The notes beneath the pieces were generated by a model, which was not told the origin of the DNA, ran no database searches, and was given only the letters and a program-made list of their open reading frames with translations. Positions 45,107-53,806 of a stretch of DNA of 56,693 nucleotides are shown here, one piece after another (positions within the stretch are counted from its first letter, which is position 1; each line of letters starts with the position of its first letter). The stretch comes from Rubrivivax gelatinosus. GTDB lineage: Bacteria; Pseudomonadota; Gammaproteobacteria; Burkholderiales; Burkholderiaceae_C. The DNA is taken from positions 1 through 56,693 of the forward strand of contig NZ_NRRU01000024.1 of the NCBI RefSeq assembly GCF_016583785.1. Reading direction: 5' to 3'. The translations under genes and the position numbers were made by a program.

Positions 45107-46105
45107 TCAGCGCGGCTCGAACGGGATCGCCGCGAGCGTGACGTGGTTGCCGCCGCGGCGGCGGGCCTCGATCAGCGCGGTCTCGCAGGCCGTCAGCAGT
45201 TCGTCGCGCGTGTGCGCGGTGTGCGGGAAGCTGGCGATGCCCATCGCGACGGTGAAAGACATCTCCTGGCCGTCGAGCACGACGACCTGGGCCGCACACT
45301 GGCGGCGGATGCTCTCGATGCGCGAATGCGCGGTCGCCAGGCCGACGCCGGACAGCAGCACCGCGAAACGCCGGTCGTCGAGCCGGCACGAGGCGTCCAT
45401 CGCGCGCGTGCCGCTGCGCAGCAGCCGCCCGAGCGCTTCGAGGATGCGTTTGCGCGCGTCTTCGCCCAGCGCCCGCACCTGTTCGGACAGCGGGTCGAGC
45501 TCGATGAAGACGATCGAGAACTCGCGGTGCTCGCGCGTCGACAGGTCGACCTCGCGCCGCAACTGGTCCTCGAAATGGGCGCGCGTGTACAGGCCCGAGG
45601 CCGGATCGCGCAGCGCCTGGTCGGCGAGCTCGCGGCGCAGCGACTCGGCGGCCTTCTGCAGCTGTTCGATCTGCGCCAGCGCCGTCGCCAGCTGCGCCTG
45701 CTGGTGGCGCTCAGGCGCGAGGTCGATCCACAGGCTGGCGATCAGGCGCCGGCCGTCCTGTTCGTCGACGACACGCAGCACCGAAAAGTCGTGGCGCTGG
45801 CCGCCGCGCTCGATGCGGTGTTCGCTACTGAACGGCGCGCCGTGCAGCAGCGCCGACTGGTCGGCCGCCCGCAACGCGCCCACGATCGGTGCATCGAAGA
45901 GCTCGGCATCGGTGTGGCCGATGACGGCGTCGGCTTCGCGACCGAGGAAACCGAGCAGCGCTGCATTGGCATATTCGTAACGTCCGCTCGCGGCATCCTT
46001 GATGCCGGCGAGTGCCCCGTCACGCTCCAGCCAGGCGCTCAGCAGCGAGGCCAGCGCAGCGGGCACGCGGGCCCCGGTCAGGCCGGCTTCGATCACATCG
46101 GTCAT
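45107..46105 (-). CDS. PAS-GGDEF protein with degenerate active site
   Basis: A 332-residue signalling protein. Residues ~25-130 form a PAS-like sensor (YEYANAALLGFLGREADAVI, GHTDAELF). A short coiled coil at 140-165 leads to a GGDEF-fold domain beginning DPASGLYTRAHFEDQL. At the signature position the sequence is RLDDRRFAVLL, so GGDEF is replaced by DDRRF (residues 243-247, near 45365-45379). Diguanylate cyclase activity is therefore unlikely; it may bind GTP or act as a sensor. The start MTDVIEAGL is favoured, and two inverted repeats lie in its upstream region. Confidence 0.87.
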   Translation of the reverse strand: MTDVIEAGLTGARVPAALASLLSAWLERDGALAGIKDAASGRYEYANAALLGFLGREADAVIGHTDAELFDAPIVGALRAADQSALLHGAPFSSEHRIERGGQRHDFSVLRVVDEQDGRRLIASLWIDLAPERHQQAQLATALAQIEQLQKAAESLRRELADQALRDPASGLYTRAHFEDQLRREVDLSTREHREFSIVFIELDPLSEQVRALGEDARKRILEALGRLLRSGTRAMDASCRLDDRRFAVLLSGVGLATAHSRIESIRRQCAAQVVVLDGQEMSFTVAMGIASFPHTAHTRDELLTACETALIEARRRGGNHVTLAAIPFEPR

Positions 46106-46422
46106 GGGCGGTCTTCGTTTCGCAGGAGCCGAACGTCGTGCACGCGGTGCACGACGCCAAGCAAAACACCAATTTTGACGCAAGCGCAGCCCTAGCTTGC
46201 GCCAGGCTCCCCCGGACAGGGCGGTTACGCACCAGCCGGCACGCTGCCGCACCAGCGACGTGAGGCGCCGCAGCGCGGTCTTGCATCGCCGCAGGCCCCG
46301 TGTCGGGCCCGATTGCAGGCCCGGCTTTGCGGGAACCCAATGCGGCCAGGCGGGTCTCCTGGCGCGGGCCACGTCGCGATCGGTCCGGAACTTGCGAAAC
46401 CGAACTAGGGAGACGACACATC
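46106..46422. other. Divergent intergenic region between the GGDEF-like gene and ybiB
   Basis: 317 bases without a credible gene. It contains a perfect ten-pair hairpin, CGTCGTGCAC (46134-46143) with GTGCACGACG (46147-46156) and loop GCG, 28 bp from the GGDEF gene start. A seven-pair inverted repeat, CGCAAGC/GCTTGCG, lies at 46179-46201. Between them is an AT-rich patch (AACACCAATTTTGACG). These may be operators or a leader hairpin. The right part leads into ybiB, with AGGGAGA before its start. Confidence 0.55.
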
Positions 46423-47388
46423 ATGGCAATCGCTGGCTATATCAAGGAGATCGGACGCGGCGCCAACGGTGCCCGTGCGCTGTCGGCGGAAGCGGCGGAG
46501 ACGCTGATGGCCGCCGTGCTCGACGGCGAGGTCTCGGACCTCGAGCTCGGTGCCTTCGTGCTGGCGATGCGGGTGAAGGGCGAGACGCTGGACGAGCTGA
46601 TCGGCTTCCTGGCCGCGGCCGAATCGCGGCTGCAGCCCATCCACAGCGACCGGCCCGTGGTCGTGATCCCCACCTACAACGGTGCCCGGCGCCTGCCCAA
46701 CCTGACCCCGCTGCTGGCGATGGCGCTGGCGCAGGAAGGTGCGAACGTGCTGGTGCACGGCCCGGGCAGCGACCCGACGCGGGTGACGACCGCGGCGATC
46801 TTCCGCGACCTGGGCATGCCGACGGCGCAGAACGAAGGCGACGTGCACGCCTTCTGGGCCCGGCACGAGCCGGCCTACGTGTCCACCGCCATGCTGAGCC
46901 CGGCGCTGCAGCGCCTGCTCGACGTGCGCTGGACGGTGGGCCTGCGCAACAGCGGCCACACGATCGCGAAGATGCTCAACCCCTGCACCGGTACGCGCGT
47001 GCTGCGGCTGGCGAGCTACACCCACCCGGAGTTCGGGGCGCTGATGGGGGCCTGGGCCCAGCGCCAGCGTGTCGACACGATGCTGCTGCGCGGCACCGAA
47101 GGCGAAGCCGTCGCCGACCCGCGGCGCCAGCCGCGCATGGAGACCTGGATCGCGGGCCAGCTGCGGACCGAGTGGTCGGTGCCGGCACACGAAGGCGTGG
47201 TCACCGAACTGCCGGTGCTGCCGCGCGAGATCGACCCGGCGACGACGGCGCTCTACATCCAGTCGGTGCTGAGCGGCGAGAAGCCGGCGCCGGCGCCACT
47301 GACGCGGCAGATGCAGTGCATACTCGGCGCGCTCGAAGAACTCGACAGCGCGCAGCACCCGCGCGAAGCCGCCGGTGCCGGAGCCTGA
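46423..47388 (+). CDS. ybiB: DNA-binding protein YbiB (TrpD2 family)
   Basis: A 321-residue protein related in fold to anthranilate phosphoribosyltransferase TrpD but lacking its activity; the TrpD2/YbiB family binds nucleic acids and is linked to the SOS response in E. coli. The N-terminal helical domain reads ALSAEAAETLMAAVLDGEVS, and the core has PVVVIPTYNGARRLPNLTPL and NSGHTIAKMLNPCTG. The start follows AGGGAGACGACACATC. It is upstream of rpsU, which has its own promoter. Confidence 0.88.
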   Translation: MAIAGYIKEIGRGANGARALSAEAAETLMAAVLDGEVSDLELGAFVLAMRVKGETLDELIGFLAAAESRLQPIHSDRPVVVIPTYNGARRLPNLTPLLAMALAQEGANVLVHGPGSDPTRVTTAAIFRDLGMPTAQNEGDVHAFWARHEPAYVSTAMLSPALQRLLDVRWTVGLRNSGHTIAKMLNPCTGTRVLRLASYTHPEFGALMGAWAQRQRVDTMLLRGTEGEAVADPRRQPRMETWIAGQLRTEWSVPAHEGVVTELPVLPREIDPATTALYIQSVLSGEKPAPAPLTRQMQCILGALEELDSAQHPREAAGAGA

Positions 47389-47413
47389 ACGCCGGGCCCG
47401 AGCGAACCCCGGC

Positions 47414-47494
47414 TTGGCAACGCCGCCGGGAAGCAGATACAATCGCGCGCTTTGCTGGCAAACACCCGCGTGTCGATCTCGGGCCGCCTAGAAT
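47414..47494 (+). promoter_or_regulatory. rpsU: Probable tandem promoters of rpsU
   Basis: TTGGCA (47414-47419), 18 bp, and TACAAT (47438-47443) make the best-formed sigma-70 promoter in the window. A second -10-like box, CTAGAAT (47488-47494), lies 51 bp downstream. Start sites near 47450 and 47501 would give leaders of about 100 and 50 nt. Confidence 0.65.
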
Positions 47495-47550
47495 TTTCAG
47501 GACGAGCGCCGAGACACCGAGCGCATACATCTCACGGGATCCCTGCTTAC

Positions 47551-47763
47551 ATGACCACCATCCGCGTCAAAGAGAACGAGCCGTTCGACGTTGCCCTGCG
47601 CCGCTTCAAGCGCACCATCGAAAAGATCGGTCTGCTGACCGAACTGCGTGCGCGCGAGTTCTACGAGAAGCCCACGGCCGAGCGCAAGCGCAAGAAGGCT
47701 GCCGCGGTGAAGCGTCATTTCAAGCGCGTGCGCAGCATGCAGCTGCCGAAGAAGCTCTACTAA
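47551..47763 (+). CDS. rpsU: 30S ribosomal protein S21 (bS21)
   Basis: A 70-residue basic small-subunit protein that helps base pairing of the Shine-Dalgarno sequence with 16S rRNA. It is recognised by [40 protein letters not shown] and [16 protein letters not shown]. Full length. Unlike in E. coli it is not followed by dnaG but by a terminator and a YqeY-like gene. Confidence 0.98.
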   Translation: MTTIRVKENEPFDVALRRFKRTIEKIGLLTELRAREFYEKPTAERKRKKAAAVKRHFKRVRSMQLPKKLY

Positions 47764-47790
47764 GAGCTTCGGCCGCGCGCCACACTGAAC

Positions 47791-47827
47791 AGCCCGCGCG
47801 GGACGCCGCAGCGGGCTTTTCCTTTTT
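47791..47827 (+). terminator. rpsU terminator
   Basis: GCCCGC (47792-47797) pairs with GCGGGC (47811-47816) around a 13-base loop, followed by TTTTCCTTTTT. It lies 28 bp after the rpsU stop and 18 bp before the YqeY-like gene. Confidence 0.75.
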
Positions 47828-47844
47828 GTCCGACGAAAGACACG

Positions 47845-48294
47845 ATGATGAGCCTGAAGGAACGGATCACAGAAGACATGAAGGCCGCGATGCGGGCCAA
47901 GGACAGCGAACGGCTGTCGACGATCCGCATGCTGCAGGCCGCGATCAAGCAGCGCGAGGTCGACGAACGGGTGGTGCTGGACGACGCCGCCATCGTCGCC
48001 ATCGTCGACAAGCTGATCAAGCAGCGCAAGGACTCGGTCACCGCCTTCGAACAGGGCGGGCGCCCCGACCTCGTCGCCAAGGAGAGCGCCGAGATCCGCG
48101 TGCTCGAGGCCTACCTGCCGCAGCGCCTGTCGGCCGACGAGATCGGCGCGCAGGTGGCGGCGCTGGTGGCCGAACTGGGCGCCACCGGCCCCGGCGACAT
48201 GGGCAAGGTGATGGCCGCCGCCAAGGCACGCCTGGCCGGGCAGGCGGAAATGGCACTGGTGTCCGCCGCGGTCAAGCAGGCTCTGGCAAAGTAA
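47845..48294 (+). CDS. GatB/YqeY domain-containing protein
   Basis: A 149-residue protein of the YqeY family, similar to the tail domain of amidotransferase subunit GatB. Signature sequence: SLKERITEDMKAAMRAKDSE and LVAKESAEIRVLEAYLPQRL. A tRNA-related role is presumed from the domain, but the activity is unknown. Either of two adjacent ATGs (47845 or 47848) may be the start. It is typically found between rpsU and dnaG; no dnaG lies here. Confidence 0.92.
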   Translation: MMSLKERITEDMKAAMRAKDSERLSTIRMLQAAIKQREVDERVVLDDAAIVAIVDKLIKQRKDSVTAFEQGGRPDLVAKESAEIRVLEAYLPQRLSADEIGAQVAALVAELGATGPGDMGKVMAAAKARLAGQAEMALVSAAVKQALAK

Positions 48295-48299
48295 AGGGC

Positions 48300-48644
48300 A
48301 TGAACGCCCCTGCCCTGCGCGCGATCGCGCCCGACGTCTTCGTGGCTCCACAACTGACCCCCGAGGCGATGGCCGAAGCGGCAAGCGCAGGGTTCAAGAG
48401 CGTCATCAACAACCGGCCCGACCACGAGCACGGGCCCGGCCAGCCGACCAGCGCCGAGATCGAGACCGCGGCGCGCGCCGCCGGCCTGCAGTACCGGCAC
48501 CTGCCGGTCGACGGCGGCTGGCAGTCGCCCGAACAGGTGGCCGCCTGCGCCGCACTGCTGCAGGAGCTGCCGCGGCCGCTGCTGATGTTCTGCCGTTCGG
48601 GCTCGCGCTCGGCGCGGCTGTACCAGCAAGCCACCGGCAGCTGA
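48300..48644 (+). CDS. TIGR01244 family sulfurtransferase/phosphatase-like protein
   Basis: A 114-residue protein of the beta-lactamase-hydrolase-like (DUF442/TIGR01244) family, with a phosphatase-type fold. The Cys loop is MFCRSGSRSARLYQQA (Cys, five residues, Arg). FKSVINNRPDHEHGPGQPTS matches the N-terminal family motif. Relatives occur alone or fused to persulfide dioxygenases and may handle sulfide or persulfide. It starts 5 bp after the YqeY-like gene. Confidence 0.88.
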   Translation: MNAPALRAIAPDVFVAPQLTPEAMAEAASAGFKSVINNRPDHEHGPGQPTSAEIETAARAAGLQYRHLPVDGGWQSPEQVAACAALLQELPRPLLMFCRSGSRSARLYQQATGS

Positions 48645-48773
48645 CCCCCAGGCACCGCCGAGCGGGCGGCGACCAGACGGGCGCGGCGACCGCCGCCCGA
48701 CGCCCGATGAACGAGAAGAGCCCGGCACAGCCGGGCCGCAAGCCGGCGGACAGCACCGCCGACAGGAGACAAC

Positions 48774-49367
48774 GTGTCCGCTCTGCTGCGCCTGTCCCGC
48801 TTCATCGATGCGCTCAACGAGCGCGTCGGCCACACCGTCGCCTGGCTGGTGCTGGTGATGGTGCTGATCAGCGCCTCCAACGCCATTGCGCGCAAGGCCT
48901 TCGCCGTCAGCTCGAACGCCTTCCTCGAGATCCAGTGGTACCTGTTCGCTGCCGTCTTCCTGCTGGCGGCGGGCTACACCATGCTGCGCCAGGAGCATGT
49001 GCGCATCGACGTCGTGCTCGGGCGCTTCAGCCGCCGCACCCAGGTCATCGTCGAAGCCGCCTGCATCGTCGTCTTCCTGTTCCCGTTCGGGCTGATCGTC
49101 ATCGACCTGGTCTGGCCGCTGGTGGTCAAGGCCTACCTGATGGGCGAGATGTCCTCCAACTCCGGTGGACTGATCCGCTGGCCGGTGTTCGCGCTGGTGC
49201 CGGCCGGTTTCACGCTGCTGCTGCTGCAAGGGGCCTCGGAGTTCATCAAGCGCATCGCCTTCCTGCAGGGTCTGGTGGATGACCCGGGACGCAAGAACCA
49301 GGACAAGCGCGACGAGGCGGATCTCGCCGAGTTCCTGCGCCAGCAGGCGCAAGAGGCGAAGAAGTGA
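48774..49367 (+). CDS. TRAP transporter small permease (DctQ type)
   Basis: A 197-residue four-helix membrane subunit of a tripartite ATP-independent periplasmic transporter. Helices include TVAWLVLVMVLISASNAIAR and YLFAAVFLLAAGYTMLRQEH. The sequence resembles the keto-acid/mannitol-chloroaromatic subfamily rather than classic C4-dicarboxylate DctQ. The GTG start has AGGAGA six bases upstream. It overlaps the large permease gene by 4 bases. A short GCCCGGC-ACA-GCCGGGC hairpin lies in its leader (48720-48736). Confidence 0.92.
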   Translation: MSALLRLSRFIDALNERVGHTVAWLVLVMVLISASNAIARKAFAVSSNAFLEIQWYLFAAVFLLAAGYTMLRQEHVRIDVVLGRFSRRTQVIVEAACIVVFLFPFGLIVIDLVWPLVVKAYLMGEMSSNSGGLIRWPVFALVPAGFTLLLLQGASEFIKRIAFLQGLVDDPGRKNQDKRDEADLAEFLRQQAQEAKK

Positions 49368-51052
49368 TCGAGTTCATCTCCACCAACATGGCCCCGATCA
49401 TGTTCGCGGGCCTGGTGCTCTTCCTGCTGGTGGGCTACTCGGTCGCGTTCTCGCTCGCCGCCTGCGGGCTGCTGTTCGGCTTCATCGGCATCGAGCTCGG
49501 CCTGCTACCGAGCTCGCTGATGCAGGCGCTGCCGCTGCGCATCTTCGGCATCCTGCAGAACGACACGCTGCTGGCGGTGCCCTTCTTCACCTTCATGGGC
49601 CTGATCCTCGAGCGCTCGGGCATGGCCGAGGACCTGCTCGACACCATCGGCCAGCTCTTCGGCCCGGTGCGCGGCGGCCTCGCGTTCGCGGTGATCTTCG
49701 TCGGTGCGATGCTGGCGGCGACCACTGGTGTCGTCGCCGCATCGGTGATCTCGATGGGGCTGATCTCGCTGCCCATCATGCTGCGCTACGGCTACGACCG
49801 GCGCGTGGCCAGCGGCGTCATCGCCGCCTCGGGCACGCTGGCGCAGATCATCCCGCCCTCGCTGGTGCTGATCATCATGGCCGACCAGCTCGGCCGCAGC
49901 GTCGGCGACCTGTACAAGGGCGCCTTCCTGCCCGGCTTCCTGCTCACCGGGCTGTACGTGCTCTACGTCGTCGGCGTCGCGCTGCTGCGTCCGGCCTGGG
50001 TGCCCGCGCTGCCGGCCGAGGCGCGCACGATCCGCGAGGCCGACGGCAGCTCGGGCCTGCGTTCGCTGGGCGTGCTGACGCTGGTTTCGCTGGCCGGCGC
50101 GATCGTCTTCGCGCGCACACGCCCGGACACGATGCCGACCGACGAGCTGATCGTGCTGTCGATGTCGGTCGGTGTCGGCATCGCCTTCGGGCTGGCGGTG
50201 ATCAACCATGTCGCCCGCGCGAAGCTGCTGTCGCAGATGGCCGAACGCGTGACCTTCGTGCTGATCCCGCCGCTGGCGCTGATCTTCCTGGTGCTGGGCA
50301 CGATCTTCCTGGGCATCGCGACACCGACCGAAGGCGGCGCGATGGGCGCCGTCGGCGCGCTGGCGATGGCCGTCGTGCGCCGGCGCCTGTCGCTGCCGCT
50401 GCTGCGCCAGGCGATGGACACGACGATGAAGCTGTCGTGCTTCGTGATGTTCATCCTGATCGGCTCGACCGTCTTCAGCCTGACCTTCCAGGGTGTCGAA
50501 GGGCCGAAGTGGGTCGAACACCTGCTCGGCGACCTGCCCGGCGGCCAGATCGGTTTCCTGATCGCGGTGAACGTGCTGATCTTCGTGCTCGCGTTCTTCC
50601 TCGACTACTTCGAGCTCGCCTTCATCGTCGTGCCGCTGCTGGCGCCGGTGGCCGACAAGCTGGGCATAGACCTGGTCTGGCTGGGCGTGCTGCTGGCGCT
50701 GAACATGCAGACTTCGTTCATGCACCCGCCGTTCGGTTTTGCGCTGTTCTACCTGCGCAGCGTCGCGCCGACCGAGGATTACCTCGACCGCCCCACAGGC
50801 CGCCGCATCGGCCGCGTGACGACGGGCCAGATCTACCGCGGCGCGATCCCGTTCGTGATCATCCAGATCGTGATGGTGGCGCTGGTGATCACGTTCCCCG
50901 GCCTGGTCTCGGGCGGGCTGGCGACGAAGAAGGCGCTGGACACCAGCGGCGTCGTCATCGAGGCCCAGCCGCCGGCCGAGAACCGCGACGACAGCACGCG
51001 AAACCTGGACGAGCTCTTCGGCACGCCGCCGGCGAGTGCGCCGGGACAGTAG
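49364..51052 (+). CDS. TRAP transporter large permease (DctM type)
   Basis: A 562-residue subunit with about 12-14 helices that couples sodium flow to solute import. Recognised by PFFTFMGLILERSGMAEDLL, MLAATTGVVAASVISMGLIS and ASGTLAQIIPPSLVLIIMAD. It is longer than DctM (about 430) because of an insert around residues 200-300, a feature of the FcbT3-like subfamily. The GTG start overlaps the small permease stop. It converges on the binding-protein gene, from which it is separated by a bidirectional terminator. Confidence 0.93.
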   Translation: MIEFISTNMAPIMFAGLVLFLLVGYSVAFSLAACGLLFGFIGIELGLLPSSLMQALPLRIFGILQNDTLLAVPFFTFMGLILERSGMAEDLLDTIGQLFGPVRGGLAFAVIFVGAMLAATTGVVAASVISMGLISLPIMLRYGYDRRVASGVIAASGTLAQIIPPSLVLIIMADQLGRSVGDLYKGAFLPGFLLTGLYVLYVVGVALLRPAWVPALPAEARTIREADGSSGLRSLGVLTLVSLAGAIVFARTRPDTMPTDELIVLSMSVGVGIAFGLAVINHVARAKLLSQMAERVTFVLIPPLALIFLVLGTIFLGIATPTEGGAMGAVGALAMAVVRRRLSLPLLRQAMDTTMKLSCFVMFILIGSTVFSLTFQGVEGPKWVEHLLGDLPGGQIGFLIAVNVLIFVLAFFLDYFELAFIVVPLLAPVADKLGIDLVWLGVLLALNMQTSFMHPPFGFALFYLRSVAPTEDYLDRPTGRRIGRVTTGQIYRGAIPFVIIQIVMVALVITFPGLVSGGLATKKALDTSGVVIEAQPPAENRDDSTRNLDELFGTPPASAPGQ

Positions 51053-51065
51053 ACGACGCCGCAAA

Positions 51066-51103
51066 CAAAAAGCCCCGCCGCGTCGCCACGGCGGGGCTTT
51101 TGT
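51066..51103. terminator. Bidirectional terminator between TRAP genes
   Basis: GCCCCGCCG (51072-51080) and CGGCGGGGC (51089-51097) form a perfect nine-pair stem with an eight-base loop, flanked by AAAAA on the left and TTTTGTT on the right. It can stop transcription from both the permease gene and the convergent binding-protein gene. Confidence 0.9.
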
Positions 51104-51115
51104 TCGTCTGCGGCC

Positions 51116-52198
51116 TCAGATCTTCTGCGACTGCATGTAGCTGTCGAAGCCGGCTTCGGCAAAGCGGTACCAGAGGTTCTGCTCGCTGCGGAACTTGGAG
51201 AAGTCGGTGTAGACCTTCTTCCACGCCGGGTTCTTGGCCGAGAGCTCGGCATAAAGCGCCATCGACTGCTTGAAGCCCTCGTCCATCGCGTCCTTGGGGA
51301 AGCGGAACAGCTTGGTGCCGCCGGCCACCAGCTGGCGCAGCGCGTTCGGGTTGCGCGCGTCGTACTTGGCCTGCATGTCGACGTGGGCCTCGGAGGCCGC
51401 CGCCTGCACCATCGCCTTGTACTCGGCCGACAGGCCGCCGAAGGCCTTGCTGTTGATGAAGAAGTCCAGCTGCGGCCCGCCTTCCCACCAGGCCGGGTAG
51501 GCGTAGTGCGGTGCGACCTTGTTGAAGCCGAGCTTCAGGTCGTCGTAGGGGCCGACCCACTCGGCAGCATCTATCGTGCCCTTCTCCAGCGCCTGGTAGA
51601 TCTCGGCGCCCGGCAGCGCCTGCACGACCACGCCCAGGCGTTCCATCACCTGGCCGGTGACGCCGACGGTGCGGAAACGCAGCCCCTTCAGGTCGGCGAG
51701 CTTGCTGATCGGCTTGCGGAACCAGCCACCCATCTGCGCGCCGGTGTTGCCGCCGGGGAAGCTGACGATGTTGTAGTTGGCGTAGAACTCGCGCATCAGC
51801 GTCAGGCCGTTGCCCTCGTACATCCAGGCCGTCATCTGGCGCGAGTTCAGGCCGAACGGGATCGCGGTGCCGAGCGCGAAGGTGATGTCCTTGCCGACGA
51901 AGTAATACGGCGCCGTGTGCGCCATCTCGACGGTGCCGTTCTGCACGCCGTCGACGACGCCGAACGGCGGCATCAGTTCGCCGCCGGCATGCACCGAGAT
52001 CTGGAACTTGCCGCCCGACATCTCGCCGATGCGCTTGGAGAACAGCTCGGCCGCGCCGAAGATGGTGTCGAGCGACTTCGGGAAGCTCGAGGCCAGGCGC
52101 CAGCGGATCGTGCTCTGCGCGTGGACGATGGCGGGCGCGCTGCCGGCGGCGAGCACGCCGGCGAGACCGGCGCCTCGAACGAAGGAACGACGTTCCAT
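51116..52198 (-). CDS. TRAP transporter substrate-binding protein (DctP/TakP type)
   Basis: A 360-residue periplasmic binding protein. The N-terminus MERRSFVRGAGLAGVLAAGS is a twin-arginine-type signal peptide with cleavage near AIVHAQ. The mature protein begins IRWRLASSFPKSLDTIFGAA. The DLKGLRFRTVGVTGQVMERL segment contains the Arg that binds the carboxylate in this family. It resembles the subfamily that takes up 2-oxo acids or aromatic acids. The start was placed at MERRSF because GGAGACACATTC precedes it. It is convergent with the permease genes, and a CTAGAAT box (52248-52254) lies upstream. Confidence 0.9.
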   Translation of the reverse strand: MERRSFVRGAGLAGVLAAGSAPAIVHAQSTIRWRLASSFPKSLDTIFGAAELFSKRIGEMSGGKFQISVHAGGELMPPFGVVDGVQNGTVEMAHTAPYYFVGKDITFALGTAIPFGLNSRQMTAWMYEGNGLTLMREFYANYNIVSFPGGNTGAQMGGWFRKPISKLADLKGLRFRTVGVTGQVMERLGVVVQALPGAEIYQALEKGTIDAAEWVGPYDDLKLGFNKVAPHYAYPAWWEGGPQLDFFINSKAFGGLSAEYKAMVQAAASEAHVDMQAKYDARNPNALRQLVAGGTKLFRFPKDAMDEGFKQSMALYAELSAKNPAWKKVYTDFSKFRSEQNLWYRFAEAGFDSYMQSQKI

Positions 52199-52247
52199 GA
52201 ATGTGTCTCCTGATCCCGAGTGCGGTGCGGTGGTTCGGGTGCGGAGC

Positions 52248-52254
52248 ATTCTAG
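52248..52254 (-). promoter_or_regulatory. Promoter-like CTAGAAT box upstream of the TRAP binding protein
   Basis: CTAGAAT on the minus strand lies 50 bp before the start of the binding-protein gene, in GCTGCCTAGAATGC. No good -35. It suggests the gene is transcribed separately from pmbA. Confidence 0.4.
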
Positions 52255-52294
52255 GCAGCACCCCCTGCCGGCCCCGAGGGGTTTTCCCGTTCGG

Positions 52295-52315
52295 AGCGCC
52301 GCCGCGGGCGGCGCT
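52295..52315 (-). other. Hairpin after pmbA
   Basis: AGCGCCGCC (52295-52303) and GGCGGCGCT (52307-52315) form a nine-pair stem with a three-base loop, ten bases after the pmbA stop. There is no U tract, so termination may need Rho. Confidence 0.45.
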
Positions 52316-52324
52316 GCAACAGGC

Positions 52325-53707
52325 TCAGGAGCCGGCGAGCTTCAACCGGTCCAGCAGCACCGAGCCGATCGCCTTGCTGCCCTGCACGTAGACGTCGGCG
52401 CCGATGGCGACGATGCCCTTGAGCATCTCGCGCAGGTTGCCGGCGATCGTGACCTCGTCCACCGGGAAGGCAATGCGCCCGTCCTCGACCCAGAAGCCGG
52501 CGGCACCGCGCGAGTAGTCGCCGGTGACGTAGTTGACGCCCTGGCCCATCAGCTCGGTGACGAAGAGGCCGCGGCCCAGGCGGCGCAGCATCGCGTCGAG
52601 GTCGTCGCCGGGGGCGGTGAGCCGGCTCGTCATCGCCAGGTTCTGCGAGCCGCCGGCGTTGCCGGTGGTGCGCAGGCCGAGCTTGCGCGCCGAGTAGCTC
52701 GACAGGAAGTAGCCCTGCACGACGCCGGCGTCGACGACGCGGCGCGCCGCGGTGCGCACGCCTTCGTCGTCGAAAGGCGCGCTGCCGCGGCCGCGCGGCA
52801 GGTGCGGGTCTTCGGCGATGTCGACGTGCGCCGGCAGCACCTGCTCGCCCAGACAGCCGTGCAGAAAGGTGGCCTTGCGGTAAAGCGCACCACCCGAGGT
52901 CGCCTGCACATAGGCGCCCAGCAGGCCGGCGGCGACGGTCGACTCGAACAGCACCGGCACCTCGGCTGTCGCGACGCGACGCGACTTCAGCCGCGACAGC
53001 GCGCGCTCGGCGGCGTAGCGGCCGACGGCTTCGGGCGAAGCCAGCTCGGAGGCGTCGCGCATCGAGCTGTACCAGGCGTCGCGCTGCATCTCGTGGCGAC
53101 GCCCGGGCAGCGAGGCGATCGGCGCCACCGACAGGTAGTGGCGCGAGCTGGCGTAGCCGCCACGGAAACCGCGCGAGTTGCCGGCCCAGAAGTGCGACTG
53201 CTGCGCCGAGACGCCGGCGCCTTCGGAGTTGGTGATGCGGCGGTCGACGGCGAAGGCCGCGGCCTCGCAGCGGCGCGCCAGTTCGGCCGCCGCCTCGGCG
53301 TCGATCGCCCAGGGGTGGAACAGGTCCAGATCGCGTGCCGCCTCTTCGGCGCTGGCGAGGTCCTGCTCGTCGGGCAGGCCGGCGACCGGATCTTCGGCGG
53401 TGAAACGCGCGATGTCGTAGGCCGCCTGAACCGTGCGCTGCAGCGCCGCGGGCGAGAAGTCGGAGGTGCTGGCGTTGCCGCGGCGCTGGCCGAGGTAGAC
53501 GCTGACGCCGAGGGACTTGTCCTGGTTGCGCTCGACGTTCTCGAGCTCGCCTTTGCGCACCGAGACCGACAGGCCGACGCCTTCGGAGACCTCGGCACCG
53601 GCGTCGCTGGCGCCGAGTTTCTTCGCCATACCGAGCACGTCCTCGACGATCTGCTGGAACTGTTCGCGGCGGTAGGCGAAACCGGGGGCGGCGCTGGAGG
53701 TCGTCAT
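52325..53707 (-). CDS. pmbA: Metalloprotease PmbA (TldE)
   Basis: A 460-residue member of the TldD/PmbA family; TldD and PmbA together form a zinc protease that matures microcins and degrades unfolded peptides and CcdA. Visible blocks are VSVRKGELENVERNQDKSLG, VSVYLGQRRGNASTSDFSPA, the VPVLFESTVAAGLLGAYV region, YVTGDYSRGAAGFWVEDGRI and FPVDEVTIAGNLREML. The start MTTSSAAPGFAYRREQ was chosen; the upstream open frame is antisense to darP. It is divergent from darP with a 99-bp gap, the conserved arrangement. Confidence 0.95.
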   Translation of the reverse strand: MTTSSAAPGFAYRREQFQQIVEDVLGMAKKLGASDAGAEVSEGVGLSVSVRKGELENVERNQDKSLGVSVYLGQRRGNASTSDFSPAALQRTVQAAYDIARFTAEDPVAGLPDEQDLASAEEAARDLDLFHPWAIDAEAAAELARRCEAAAFAVDRRITNSEGAGVSAQQSHFWAGNSRGFRGGYASSRHYLSVAPIASLPGRRHEMQRDAWYSSMRDASELASPEAVGRYAAERALSRLKSRRVATAEVPVLFESTVAAGLLGAYVQATSGGALYRKATFLHGCLGEQVLPAHVDIAEDPHLPRGRGSAPFDDEGVRTAARRVVDAGVVQGYFLSSYSARKLGLRTTGNAGGSQNLAMTSRLTAPGDDLDAMLRRLGRGLFVTELMGQGVNYVTGDYSRGAAGFWVEDGRIAFPVDEVTIAGNLREMLKGIVAIGADVYVQGSKAIGSVLLDRLKLAGS

Positions 53708-53806
53708 CGTGCTGTGGAGGTGCCGCGAACCGGCGGACGGACGGCGGGAGAAGCGGGAAAGGGGCTCGCGTCTATGATACCGGCCCACCTCCAAGACCCT
53801 GATCCG

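Noticed and set aside
52255..52324. A possible further copy of the repeat after pmbA
   Set aside because: Only a single GC hairpin with a different loop is present, without the GCGCC-TTC-GGCGC unit or the CCCGGC stem.
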